NCBI RefSeq assembly: GCF_004522095.1 | Contig: NZ_SPUI01000002.1 | Location: 124,001-188,000 of the forward strand | Length of the DNA stretch: 64,000 nucleotides | Source of the DNA: Nocardioides sp. 503 | Lineage (GTDB): Bacteria > Actinomycetota > Actinomycetes > Propionibacteriales > Nocardioidaceae | Reading direction: 5' to 3' | Part shown: piece after piece, positions 7,299 through 15,730 of the stretch | How the letters are laid out: the number at the start of each line of letters is the position of its first letter | Numbering within the stretch: position 1 is the first letter of the stretch | Translations under genes and position numbers: made by a program | The notes under the pieces: model-generated | Told to the model about the DNA's origin: nothing | Database searches by the model: none | The model's input: the letters and a program-made list of their open reading frames with translations, nothing else

Positions 7299-8606
7299 AT
7301 GAGCCTGCCTGACGGGACCGAGGTGGACCTCGGCCCACTCGGTCGCGCCCGGGTCGTGCGGCTGCTCGGCCAGGGCGGTCAGGGCTTCGTGCACGAGGTG
7401 CGGCTCCCGCACGGCGAGGCGCTGGCGCTGAAGTGGTACCGGCCGGAGTCCGCGTCGGCCGAGCAGTTCCACGAGATGCAGCGACTGGTGGAGCTCGGGT
7501 CGCCCCACCAGCGGTTCCTCTGGCCGATCAGCATGGCGCGCGTGGCCGGCGAGCCGTCGTTCGGCTACGTGATGCGGCTGCGTGAGCGTCGCTACCTCGA
7601 GCTGAGCTTCCTGCTCGCCAACACCGACCGCGACGGCACGCCGCTGTCGGTCTCCTTCGACGCCACGATCAGCATCTGCCGCCAGCTGGCGTCGAGCTTC
7701 CTGCGGCTGCACGCGCGCGGCCTCTGCTACCGCGACATCTCCTTCGGCAACGTGTTCTTCGAGCCCGCCAACGGCGACGTCCTGATCTGCGACAACGACA
7801 ACGTCGGCGTCGACGACGGCACCAGCCGCGTCCTCGGGACGCCGTTCTTCATGGCGCCCGAGGTGGTGCGGGACCTGACCTTCCAGACGCTCCCGAGCAC
7901 CGACACCGACCGCCACTCGCTGGCCGTGCTGCTCTTCTACACGCTGTTCCTCGGCCACCCCTTCGAGGGCGCGCGCACCGACGACGGCCTGCGCGACGCC
8001 GCCTGGCTCCTCGAGCACTTCGGCACGGACCCGGTCTTCTGCCTGCACCCCGACCGCGACGACAACCGTCCCTCGCAGGTCGTGCAGGACTACTGGGCGA
8101 TCTACCCGCGCTTCCTCCAGGACCTGTTCGTCCAGGCGTTCGTCGCCGGGGTCGAGCGTCCCGGCCAGCGGGTGACCGAGGGACAGTGGATGAAGGCCAT
8201 GGACCGGCTGCGCGACGGCATGGTCCGCTGCCGGTGCGGTACGACCGGCTTCTGGGACCCCGCCGAGCCCCGCCGCACGTGCCGCTCCTGCGGCCGCTCG
8301 CTGCAGCCGGCGTACCTGCTCCAGGTCGGGCGCCGCACCGTGGCCGTCAGCGCGCTGGCCACCCTGCGCAGCGACCACCTGGCGCCGGGGGCCGACGAGT
8401 CCCGGGTCGTCGGCCGGGTCCGCGCCCACCCCCAGGACGCCGGGCGCTGGGGCCTGCACAACGTGTCGGGCCGCGCCTGGGAGGCGACGTACGCCGCCGG
8501 GCAGCGGGTCCGGCTGGAGCCCGACCGCACGATGGAGATCGTCGACGGCGTCCGCGTGAGCGTGGACGGCTCGCTCGTCACGGCCGTCCGCTCCCAGGCG
8601 GCCTGA
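7299..8606 (+). CDS. Serine/threonine protein kinase-like protein with C-terminal Cys-pair (zinc ribbon-like) module
   Basis: 435 residues. The kinase part (about 10-290) has the glycine loop GQGGQG, the ATP lysine in LALKWY, a catalytic loop YRDISFGN in place of HRDxxxxN, DND in place of DFG, and APEVV. The key Asp and Asn are kept, so activity is plausible. Two cysteine pairs (Cys311/313 and Cys328/331) follow, then a ~100-residue C-terminal domain. No membrane segment, unlike PknB-type kinases. The next gene, an FHA protein, starts 1 nt after the stop, so phosphopeptide recognition by that protein is the natural link. Confidence 0.8.
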   Translation: MSLPDGTEVDLGPLGRARVVRLLGQGGQGFVHEVRLPHGEALALKWYRPESASAEQFHEMQRLVELGSPHQRFLWPISMARVAGEPSFGYVMRLRERRYLELSFLLANTDRDGTPLSVSFDATISICRQLASSFLRLHARGLCYRDISFGNVFFEPANGDVLICDNDNVGVDDGTSRVLGTPFFMAPEVVRDLTFQTLPSTDTDRHSLAVLLFYTLFLGHPFEGARTDDGLRDAAWLLEHFGTDPVFCLHPDRDDNRPSQVVQDYWAIYPRFLQDLFVQAFVAGVERPGQRVTEGQWMKAMDRLRDGMVRCRCGTTGFWDPAEPRRTCRSCGRSLQPAYLLQVGRRTVAVSALATLRSDHLAPGADESRVVGRVRAHPQDAGRWGLHNVSGRAWEATYAAGQRVRLEPDRTMEIVDGVRVSVDGSLVTAVRSQAA

Positions 8607-8607
8607 G

Positions 8608-10188
8608 GTGCAGCGCCTACGGGTGGAGGTCGGCGCGCGCACGATCGACGGCGACGGGTCGCGCGTGCTGCGACTGGGCCGCGCCCTCGACTCCGACGTC
8701 CTGCTCACCGGGGACGGCGTCTCGCGCGTCCACGCCGAGCTCCGCCCCGACGCCGAGGGCTGGGTCCTCGTCGACGTGCACAGCGCCCACGGCACCTTCG
8801 TCGAGGGCGACCGGGTGACCGAGCTGCGGCTCACCGGACCCGTCACCGTGCGGTGCGGCCCGGTCGACACCGGCAGCGAGGTGACGGTCACGCCCGTCGC
8901 CGAGCACGAGCACGCCGAGCCCGAGCACGCCGAGCACGAGGACGACGACGGGGACCTCGACCACACCGTCGTGCTCGCCGCCCAGCGCCCCGGGCCGGAG
9001 CGCGAGGAGCAGCGCAGCGGTCCGGACCTGATGGTGGTCGCCGAGGGGCGCGAGCACCGCTTCACCCACCCGTCGACCGTCACGGTCGGCCGCCTGCCCG
9101 AGAGCTCCGTGGTCCTCACCGACCGGGTCGCCTCGCGCGTGCACGGTCGCCTCGACGCCGTCCCCGGCGGCTGGACCTACACCAACGCCTCGCGCGAGGG
9201 CACGTTCCTCGACGGCCGCCGCCTCGACACCCACCCGGTCCGGGAGCGGGTCGCGCTGCGGCTCGGTCACCCCGTCGCCGGGCCGGAGCTGACGGTCGTG
9301 CCGCTGCTCTCGGCGCAGGAGGAGGAGCGCCGTATCGCCCGCGCCCGCTGGTCCCGGCGGCTCAAGGTGGGCGCCGCCGCGCTGGTGGCGGTCGTGGTGG
9401 TCGCGGGCGGGGCCGCGGTGGCGGTGCTGGCGACCGAGGAGGACGGGCCGGCCGGCGACGACCCGACGCCCACCGCCGGTTCCGACGTGCTCACCGGCGC
9501 CGAGCTCGACCGCGCCAAGGTGGCGACCGTCCTGATCTCGGCGGAGTCCGAGACCGAGGACGGCGGGTCCGTCACCTGGTCGGGCTCCGGCACGATCATC
9601 GGCTCCGAGGGCCTCATCCTGACCAACGCCCACGTCGCCGAGCCCGAGGCCGAGGGGCTGGACCGCCAGTACGGGCCCACCCAGGACACCAACCCCGACT
9701 ACCTGCGCGTCGCCCTCGTGGAGGACGCCGACGACTCGGCCGCGGCGCCGGCCTACCGCGCCCGCGTCGTGGTCAGCGACGGCTTCCTCGACGCCTCGGT
9801 CATCAAGATCTACGCCACCATCGACGGCGGCGAGCTCGACCGCCCGCTCGACCTGCCGACGCTGCCGGTGGGGGACTCCGACGAGCTGCGCACCGGCGAC
9901 GACGTCACGGTGCTGGGCTTCCCGAGCATCTCGGGGTCCTCGGGCGTCTCGGTGACCCGCGGGGTCATCTCGACGTTCCTCGACGACCCCGCGCTCGGCC
10001 GGCGCTCGGAGATCGACACCGACGCCCGCATCGCGCCGGGCAACTCCGGCGGCGCGGCCATCGACAACGACGCCGAGATCGTGGGCATCCCGTCGGCGAC
10101 GTTCTCGCAGGCCGGCTCGAACGTCGTCTCGGGCCGGGTCCGCTCCATCAACGCCGTCAAGCCGCTCATCCGCGAGGCACGCCGCTGA
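8608..10188 (+). CDS. Tandem FHA domain, transmembrane, trypsin-like serine protease protein
   Basis: 526 residues. Two FHA phosphothreonine-binding domains (about 15-80 and 145-215, with SRVHAEL and SRVHGRL motifs) are separated by an acidic/His-rich linker. One membrane segment spans about 252-273. A DegP-like protease domain follows with His342 (TNAHV), Asp395 (DASVI) and Ser480 (GNSGG), so the catalytic triad is complete. Topology suggests FHA domains inside and protease outside the membrane. This joins cytoplasmic Thr phosphorylation to extracytoplasmic proteolysis. The GTG start follows the kinase stop by 1 nt. No PDZ domain is visible after the protease domain. Confidence 0.87.
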   Translation: MQRLRVEVGARTIDGDGSRVLRLGRALDSDVLLTGDGVSRVHAELRPDAEGWVLVDVHSAHGTFVEGDRVTELRLTGPVTVRCGPVDTGSEVTVTPVAEHEHAEPEHAEHEDDDGDLDHTVVLAAQRPGPEREEQRSGPDLMVVAEGREHRFTHPSTVTVGRLPESSVVLTDRVASRVHGRLDAVPGGWTYTNASREGTFLDGRRLDTHPVRERVALRLGHPVAGPELTVVPLLSAQEEERRIARARWSRRLKVGAAALVAVVVVAGGAAVAVLATEEDGPAGDDPTPTAGSDVLTGAELDRAKVATVLISAESETEDGGSVTWSGSGTIIGSEGLILTNAHVAEPEAEGLDRQYGPTQDTNPDYLRVALVEDADDSAAAPAYRARVVVSDGFLDASVIKIYATIDGGELDRPLDLPTLPVGDSDELRTGDDVTVLGFPSISGSSGVSVTRGVISTFLDDPALGRRSEIDTDARIAPGNSGGAAIDNDAEIVGIPSATFSQAGSNVVSGRVRSINAVKPLIREARR

Positions 10189-10202
10189 GGCGGTGCCTCA
10201 GC
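10184..10202. terminator. Hairpin spanning two convergent stop codons
   Basis: GCTGAGGC and GCCTCAGC pair perfectly over a GGT loop. The structure covers the stop codons of the FHA-protease gene (+) and the TauE gene (-), a compact bidirectional end. Confidence 0.5.
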
Positions 10203-10968
10203 CGAGCAGCATCGACGCCGCGGCGGTGACGCCGGCGACGACGACCAGCGCCCGGAAGAGCGACGGCGGCAGCCGCCGACCGACCCGCGCGCCGACGTAG
10301 CCGCCCACGACGGAGCCGGACGCGAGCAGGGCGACGGCACGCCAGTCCACGTCGGCCACGGCGATGAAGATCAGCGCCGCGAGCACGTTGCCGCAGAGGA
10401 TCGCGAGCGTCTTGAGCCCGTTGACGACGCGCAGCTCGAGGTCGAGCCCGAAGCCCAGGACGGCGACCATCATCACGCCCGACCCCGCGCCGAAGTAGCC
10501 GCCGTAGACGCCCACCAACGTCGAGAACGCCTTGGTCAGCGGCGACATCAGGGTGCGGTCCGCCGGGACCTCCCCGGCAGGGTGGCGCCGGCGCAGCAGC
10601 GTGGAGATGCGGGGCTGGGCTCCGACCAGCAGGCAGGTGAACAGGATCAGCCACGGCACGACGGCCTCGAACACCCCGGCCGGGAGCCCGAGCAGCAGCA
10701 CGGCGCCCACGACCGAGCCGGCGGTGCAGGTGGCGATGACGGTGGCCGTGACCCGCGGGTGCTCGCGCAGCTCGCGCCGGTAGCCGAACGAGCCGCTCGC
10801 CCCGGCCGGCACCATGCCGATGGTGTTGCTGACGTTGGCGACCACCGGTGGCAGGCCGACGGCGACCAGCACCGGGAAGCTGAGCAGCGAGGCGACCCCG
10901 ACGGTCGAGGTCAGGATGCCCGCGCCGAACCCGGCGGCTACGACCGCCAGCTGCTCGAGACCCGTCAC
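10198..10968 (-). CDS. TauE/SafE family sulfite/anion exporter
   Basis: 256 residues, about eight hydrophobic segments in two homologous halves. The family moves small organic or sulfur-containing anions across the inner membrane. It overlaps the upstream FadR-type regulator by ATGA, so both are made from one transcript. The divergent MatC/CoA-transferase/carboxyltransferase genes suggest the anion could be a dicarboxylate or its degradation product, but that is inference. Confidence 0.85.
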   Translation of the reverse strand: MTGLEQLAVVAAGFGAGILTSTVGVASLLSFPVLVAVGLPPVVANVSNTIGMVPAGASGSFGYRRELREHPRVTATVIATCTAGSVVGAVLLLGLPAGVFEAVVPWLILFTCLLVGAQPRISTLLRRRHPAGEVPADRTLMSPLTKAFSTLVGVYGGYFGAGSGVMMVAVLGFGLDLELRVVNGLKTLAILCGNVLAALIFIAVADVDWRAVALLASGSVVGGYVGARVGRRLPPSLFRALVVVAGVTAAASMLLG

Positions 10969-11666
10969 CGGGGGCGCAGCAGGGCGACGTCGCTCACCAT
11001 CGCGACGTGGTCGTGCATCGCGTCGGCGGCGGCGCCCGGGTCGCCGGCGCGGATCGCGTCGGCGATGGCGCGGTGCCCGGCCAGTGAGTCGCGGGGGCGG
11101 CCGGGCTGGCTCAGCGACTCGATGCGGGTCTCCTTGATCAGGTCACCGATCTCGTCCATGAGCCGGGCCAGCAGCAGCGAGTGGGCGGCGGCGGTGACCG
11201 CGCCGTGGAAGCGCTCGTCGCCCTCGACCCCGCGGCCGCCGGCCGCGATGTCGGTCTCCATGGCGTCGAGCGCGTCGTCGATGCGGGCGAGGTCCTCGTC
11301 GCTGCGGCGGACCGCTGCCAGCGCGGCGATCTTGGTCTCCAGCGCGTCGCGGGTCTCGATGATCTCGGGCAGCCGGTCGGCGTGGGAGCGGATCGCCTCG
11401 ACGATCCGGGTGGACCCGGGGGCGTCGCGCAGGATCGTCCCGTCCCCGTGGCGCACGGCCACCACGCCGATCACCTCCAGCGCGACCAGTGCCTGGCTCA
11501 GCGTCGCCCGGCTCACGCCCAGCCGGGTGGCCAGCTCGCGCTCCGGCGGCAGCCGGTCTCCCGCGCTGAGGTGGTTGTCGGCGATCCACGCGGTGATCTG
11601 CTCCGCGACCTGCTCGTAGAGCCGGGTCCGCAGGAGCCGCTGCGGGAAGACGGGGTCGGAGGACAT
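10965..11666 (-). CDS. FadR-subfamily GntR transcription regulator
   Basis: 233 residues. The N-terminal winged helix (about 15-80) has the GntR core LPPERELATRLGVSRATL. A helical FCD ligand domain follows, with spaced His residues (HGAVTAAAH, HDHVAM) that usually bind a metal and a carboxylic acid effector. It is divergently placed to the MatC operon, with a TGGC-N3-GCCA dyad between them, so it probably represses that operon until its organic acid substrate appears. This matches MatR of rhizobial malonate operons, which is also GntR-type. Confidence 0.88.
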   Translation of the reverse strand: MSSDPVFPQRLLRTRLYEQVAEQITAWIADNHLSAGDRLPPERELATRLGVSRATLSQALVALEVIGVVAVRHGDGTILRDAPGSTRIVEAIRSHADRLPEIIETRDALETKIAALAAVRRSDEDLARIDDALDAMETDIAAGGRGVEGDERFHGAVTAAAHSLLLARLMDEIGDLIKETRIESLSQPGRPRDSLAGHRAIADAIRAGDPGAAADAMHDHVAMVSDVALLRPR

Positions 11667-11672
11667 GCGGGG

Positions 11673-11678
11673 ATTCTA
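11673..11678 (-). promoter_or_regulatory. -10 box of leaderless promoter for the FadR-type regulator
   Basis: TAGAAT on the minus strand lies 6 nt before the ATG at 11666. Confidence 0.5.
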
Positions 11679-11702
11679 TTGACAACCGGCCCATTGACCT
11701 AT

Positions 11703-11713
11703 TGGCTAGGCCA
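11703..11713. promoter_or_regulatory. Candidate operator for the FadR-type regulator
   Basis: TGGC-TAG-GCCA is a short dyad between the divergent regulator and MatC genes. It lies just upstream of the regulator's -10 box. FCD regulators usually bind short palindromes of the TGGTnnnACCA kind, which this resembles in architecture. Confidence 0.4.
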
Positions 11714-11773
11714 CTGAGCCAGCGTGTGAGCCCGGTCACCCACGACCACGACGCCGGCAGCAGGAGGAGACTC

Positions 11774-13093
11774 ATGGGTCCGGAATGGGTAGCGATCATC
11801 GCCCTCGTGGCGCTGTTCGTGATCGGCACGGTGCTGCCGATCAACATGGGAGCACTCGCGTACGTCGCCGCCTGGCTGGTCGGCATGTACTCGCTCGACC
11901 TCGACGAGAAGGAGATCCTGGCGGGGGTGAGCGGGGACCTGATCCTCACGCTGATCGGCGTCACCTACCTGTTCGCCATCGCGCGCAACAACGGCACCGT
12001 CGACCTCATCGTGAGAACCGCGGTCCGCGCCGTCGGCGGCCGCGTGGCGCTGATCCCGTGGGTGATGTTCGGCGTCACCGCGCTGCTGACCGCCATCGGC
12101 GCGGCCAGCCCGGCCGCCTGCGCGATCATCGGACCGATCGCGCTCGGCTTCGCCGGCCGCTACAAGATCAACCCGCTGATGATGGGCATGTTCGTCGTCC
12201 ACGGCGCCCAGGGCGGCGGGTTCTCCCCGATCAGCATCTACGGCACGATCACCAACTCGGTGATGGAGGACGCCGGCCTGCCCACGAGCGAGGTCACGGT
12301 CTTCCTCGCGAGCCTCGTCGTCAACACGATCATGGCCGCGATCCTCTTCTTCCTGCTCGGCGGCCGCGAGCTCATGAAGCGCCGGATCAACCCCCACGAG
12401 CCCGACACCCTCGACGAGGACCTGCACCGCGGCGGCGCGCTCGTGCCCGCCCGCGGCATGGGCGCCAGCGCCCCCACCGGCACCCAGGCGCTGGGCGTGC
12501 GCCGCGACCAGCTGCTGACGCTGACGGCGTTCGTCGGCGTGGCCGTCATCGCGCTCGCCTTCGACAAGAACATCGGCTTCGTCGCCATCACCGCGGCCGT
12601 CATCCTCGCGATGCTCTCGCCCAACGAGCACAAGGACGCGGTCAAGCAGATCGCCTGGCCGACCGTCCTGCTCGTCGCCGGGGTCAGCACCTACGCCGCG
12701 ATCCTCACCGCCGCCGGCTCCCCGGAGTACGTCGGCAAGTGGGCCGCCGGCTTCAGCGTCGTGGCCCTCGGTGCCCTCGTCCTCTGCTACGTCGGCGGCG
12801 TGGTCTCGGCGTTCGCCTCCTCCACCGCGCTGCTGCCGATCATCATCCCCATCGCGGTGCCGCTGATCTCCGAGGGCGGCATCTCCGCGGCCATGTTCGT
12901 GGCCGCACTGGCGGTGTCGTCGACGATCGTCGACGTCAGCCCGTTCTCCACCAACGGCGCGCTGATGCTGGCCAACAGGCCGGACACCATCGAGGAGCCG
13001 GTGTTCTACAAGCAGATCCTGACCTACAGCGTGATCGTGGTGATCGTCGGACCGCTCCTGGTCTGGGCCGCGCTCGTGCTCCCGAGCTGGTGA
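11774..13093 (+). CDS. MatC-type dicarboxylate (malonate) carrier
   Basis: 439 residues with about 12 membrane segments. The N-terminal ~150 residues look like the MatC_N family, including the helical hairpin TAIGAASPAACAIIGPIA, a Na+-coupled SLC13-like re-entrant region. A second such hairpin is at SAFASSTALLPIIIPIA. The ATG at 11774 has a strong AGGAGGAG ribosome site 5 nt upstream; an earlier in-frame ATG at 11702 would place coding sequence in the promoter. Followed 19 nt later by a CoA-transferase, it probably imports the acid that is then activated. Confidence 0.85.
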   Translation: MGPEWVAIIALVALFVIGTVLPINMGALAYVAAWLVGMYSLDLDEKEILAGVSGDLILTLIGVTYLFAIARNNGTVDLIVRTAVRAVGGRVALIPWVMFGVTALLTAIGAASPAACAIIGPIALGFAGRYKINPLMMGMFVVHGAQGGGFSPISIYGTITNSVMEDAGLPTSEVTVFLASLVVNTIMAAILFFLLGGRELMKRRINPHEPDTLDEDLHRGGALVPARGMGASAPTGTQALGVRRDQLLTLTAFVGVAVIALAFDKNIGFVAITAAVILAMLSPNEHKDAVKQIAWPTVLLVAGVSTYAAILTAAGSPEYVGKWAAGFSVVALGALVLCYVGGVVSAFASSTALLPIIIPIAVPLISEGGISAAMFVAALAVSSTIVDVSPFSTNGALMLANRPDTIEEPVFYKQILTYSVIVVIVGPLLVWAALVLPSW

Positions 13094-13112
13094 ACGAGAG
13101 GCTGACCGCGCC

Positions 13113-14285
13113 ATGACCGGACCACTGGACGACGTCCTCGTCGTCGACCTGACCCGCGCCCTCGCCGGGCCCCACGCCACGATGATGATGGGCGACCTGG
13201 GCGCCCGCGTGATCAAGGTCGAGGCGCCCGGCCGCGGGGACGACACCCGGGGCTGGGGGCCGCCGTTCGTCGGCGACCCCGACCGCCGCGAGTCGACGTA
13301 CTTCCTGTCGGCCAACCGCAACAAGGAGTCGATCGCGCTCGACCTCAAGGACGACGGCGACCGCGAGCTGCTGCTGCGCCTCGTCGACCGCGCCGACGTG
13401 CTGGTGGAGAACTTCCGCACCGGCGTGCTGGAGCGGCTCGGGCTCGGCATCGCCGCGCTTCAGGAGCGCAACCCGCGCCTGGTGGTCCTCTCGATCACCG
13501 GCTTCGGCCACGACGGGCCCGAGGGCGGCCGCGCCGGCTACGACCAGATCGCGCAGGGCGAGGCCGGGCTGATGTCGCTGACGGGCTCCGGGCCCGACGA
13601 CCCGCAGCGCGTCGGGGTGCCGATCGCCGACCTGCTGTCGGGGATGTACGGCGCCTACGGCGTGGTGGCCGCGCTCAACGAGCGGCACCGCACCGGCCGC
13701 GGGACCGTCGTGCGCACCTCGCTGCTGGCCTCGGTCATCGGCGTGCACGCCTTCCAGGGCACGCGCTGGACGGTGGCCGGCGAGGTCGGCGTCGCCCAGG
13801 GCAACCACCACCCCTCCATCGCGCCCTACGGGCTCTTCCACTGCCGCGACGGCGCCGTGCAGATCGCGCTGGGCAGCGAGGGGCTGTGGCGCCGCTTCTG
13901 CGAGGGCTTCGGGCTGGACCCGTCGGCCGAGGGGCTCGCCACCAACGAGGAGCGCGTGGCGGTGCGCGAGCGCGTCATCGAGGTCGTCGAGGCCGCCTTC
14001 GCCGACTGGGACGCCGAGCCGCTCCTCGCGCGCCTGGCCGAGGTGGGCGTGCCCGCCGGCAAGGTCCGCACGCTCGACGAGGTCTACGAGTGGGACCAGA
14101 CCGCCAGCCAGGGGCTGCTCGTCGACGTCGAGCACCCGACGCTCGGCCGGGTCACGCTGCCCGGCCCGCCGCTGCGGTTCTTCGACGCGGCCGGCGACGA
14201 GGTCACGCGCCGCGACCACGGCGCGCCGCCGGTGCTCGACGAGCACGCCGGCTCCATCCGGGCCTGGCTGGAGGAGGACGCGTGA
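13113..14285 (+). CDS. CaiB/BaiF (class III) CoA-transferase
   Basis: 390 residues. The N-terminus VVDLTRALAGPHATMMMGD and the later VPIADLLSGMYG are hallmarks; Asp173 matches the catalytic aspartate that forms the acyl-enzyme anhydride. It moves CoA from an acyl-CoA to a carboxylic acid without ATP. Placed after a malonate-type carrier and before a carboxyltransferase, it could make malonyl-CoA or a substituted malonyl-CoA. The substrate is not determined by sequence. Confidence 0.87.
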   Translation: MTGPLDDVLVVDLTRALAGPHATMMMGDLGARVIKVEAPGRGDDTRGWGPPFVGDPDRRESTYFLSANRNKESIALDLKDDGDRELLLRLVDRADVLVENFRTGVLERLGLGIAALQERNPRLVVLSITGFGHDGPEGGRAGYDQIAQGEAGLMSLTGSGPDDPQRVGVPIADLLSGMYGAYGVVAALNERHRTGRGTVVRTSLLASVIGVHAFQGTRWTVAGEVGVAQGNHHPSIAPYGLFHCRDGAVQIALGSEGLWRRFCEGFGLDPSAEGLATNEERVAVRERVIEVVEAAFADWDAEPLLARLAEVGVPAGKVRTLDEVYEWDQTASQGLLVDVEHPTLGRVTLPGPPLRFFDAAGDEVTRRDHGAPPVLDEHAGSIRAWLEEDA

Positions 14286-15712
14286 GCGCTCGCCGCTGGG
14301 GCGCCCAGGAGCTGCTCGACCTGGTCCTCGACGACGGCTCGTTCGTCTCCTGGGACAGCCCGATCGACATCTCCCACCACGCCGAGCACTACCGCCGCGA
14401 GCTCGAGGCCGCGGCGGAGAAGTCCGGCGCCGACGAGGCCGTGCTCACCGGGCGCGGCCTCGTGAGCGGCCGGCCGGTGGCGGTGGTGGCCAACGAGTTC
14501 CGCTTCCTGGGCGGCTCGATCGGCCAGGCCACCGCGCGCCGGATCGCGTCCGCCGTACGACGCGCGACGGCGGAGGGGATCCCGGTCCTCGCCACGACCA
14601 GCTCGGGCGGGACCCGCATGCAGGAGGGCACGCCCGCCTTCGTGCAGATGGTCGACATCTCCCGGGCCCTCATGGCCCACCGGGCCGCCGGGCTGCCCTA
14701 CCTCGTGCAGCTGCGCCACCCCACCACGGGCGGCGTGTTCGCGTCCTGGGGGTCGCTGGGCCACGTCACCGTCGCGGAGCCGGGCGCGCTCGTCGGCTTC
14801 CTCGGCCCGCGCGTCTACGAGGGGTTGCACGGCGAGCCCTTCCCCGCGGGCGTGCAGACCGCCGAGAACCTCGCCGCCCAGGGCATCATCGACGCCGTCG
14901 TGTCGCCCGAGCAGCTGCCCGGCCTGGTCGACCTCGCGCTCGCCGTGCTGGTCGACGGCCCCGGCGAGGCCACGCTGCCCCGGCGCGAGGACGCCGCGAC
15001 CTCACGCCGTACGCCGGTGTGGGAGTCGATCACCCGCACCCGGGCCGACGACCGGGCCGGCGTACGCGACCTGCTGCGCCACGGCGCCACCGGCACCCTG
15101 CGCCTGCGCGGCACCGACGAGGGGGAGTTCGACGACACGGTGCTCCTCGCGCTGACGCGCATCGACGGCCAGCCCTGCGTCCTGGTGGGCCAGGACCGGA
15201 GCCGCCAGACGCCCGACCGGGCGATGGGCCCGGGCGCCCTGCGCGAGGCTCGCCGGGCGATGAGCCTGGCCGAGGAGCTCGGGCTGCCGCTGGTCACCGT
15301 CATCGACACCCCCGGCGCCGAGCTCTCGAAGCGCGCGGAGGAGGGGGCCATCGCCGGCGAGATCGCGCGCTGCATCGGCACCCTCACCTCGATGACCGTG
15401 CCGACGCTCTCGGTGCTGCTGGGGCAGGGCACCGGAGGCGGCGCGCTCGCGCTGCTGCCCGCCGGCACCGTCATCGCCGCCGAGCACGCCTGGCTCTCGC
15501 CGCTGCCGCCCGAGGGCGCGAGCATCATCGTCCACGGCGACGCCGGCCACGCCCCCGAGATGGCCGAGGCGCAGCTCGTCGGCGCGGCCGAGCTCCTCGC
15601 CGGCGGCACCGTCCAGCGCGTCGTCCCCGAGGTCGACGGCGAGAGCGCCCAGGACCTCGCGGTCGCCGTCGCGGCCGAGATCGGGGCCCAGCTGAGGCGG
15701 ATGACCGCTTAG
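14282..15712 (+). CDS. Fused AccD-AccA-like carboxyl/acyl-CoA carboxyltransferase
   Basis: 476 residues with two crotonase-like halves: an AccD-like half (about 1-215, with TSSGGTRMQEG and TTGGVFASWGSLGH) and an AccA-like half (about 235-476, with DTPGAELSKRAEEG and LGQGTGGGALALLP). There is no N-terminal Cys4 zinc ribbon as in E. coli AccD. It starts at GTG overlapping the previous stop (GTGA). Such proteins transfer carboxyl groups to or from acyl-CoA; with no biotin carboxylase or biotin carrier gene here, it may act on malonyl-CoA as a decarboxylase or use a carrier encoded elsewhere. Confidence 0.82.
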   Translation: MSARRWGAQELLDLVLDDGSFVSWDSPIDISHHAEHYRRELEAAAEKSGADEAVLTGRGLVSGRPVAVVANEFRFLGGSIGQATARRIASAVRRATAEGIPVLATTSSGGTRMQEGTPAFVQMVDISRALMAHRAAGLPYLVQLRHPTTGGVFASWGSLGHVTVAEPGALVGFLGPRVYEGLHGEPFPAGVQTAENLAAQGIIDAVVSPEQLPGLVDLALAVLVDGPGEATLPRREDAATSRRTPVWESITRTRADDRAGVRDLLRHGATGTLRLRGTDEGEFDDTVLLALTRIDGQPCVLVGQDRSRQTPDRAMGPGALREARRAMSLAEELGLPLVTVIDTPGAELSKRAEEGAIAGEIARCIGTLTSMTVPTLSVLLGQGTGGGALALLPAGTVIAAEHAWLSPLPPEGASIIVHGDAGHAPEMAEAQLVGAAELLAGGTVQRVVPEVDGESAQDLAVAVAAEIGAQLRRMTA

Positions 15713-15730
15713 CGCCACCCGCCGGAACGG

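Noticed and set aside
11679..11684. TTGACA as -35 for the MatC operon
   Set aside because: A good -35 hexamer but no TANNNT -10 at 16-18 nt spacing; left unassigned.
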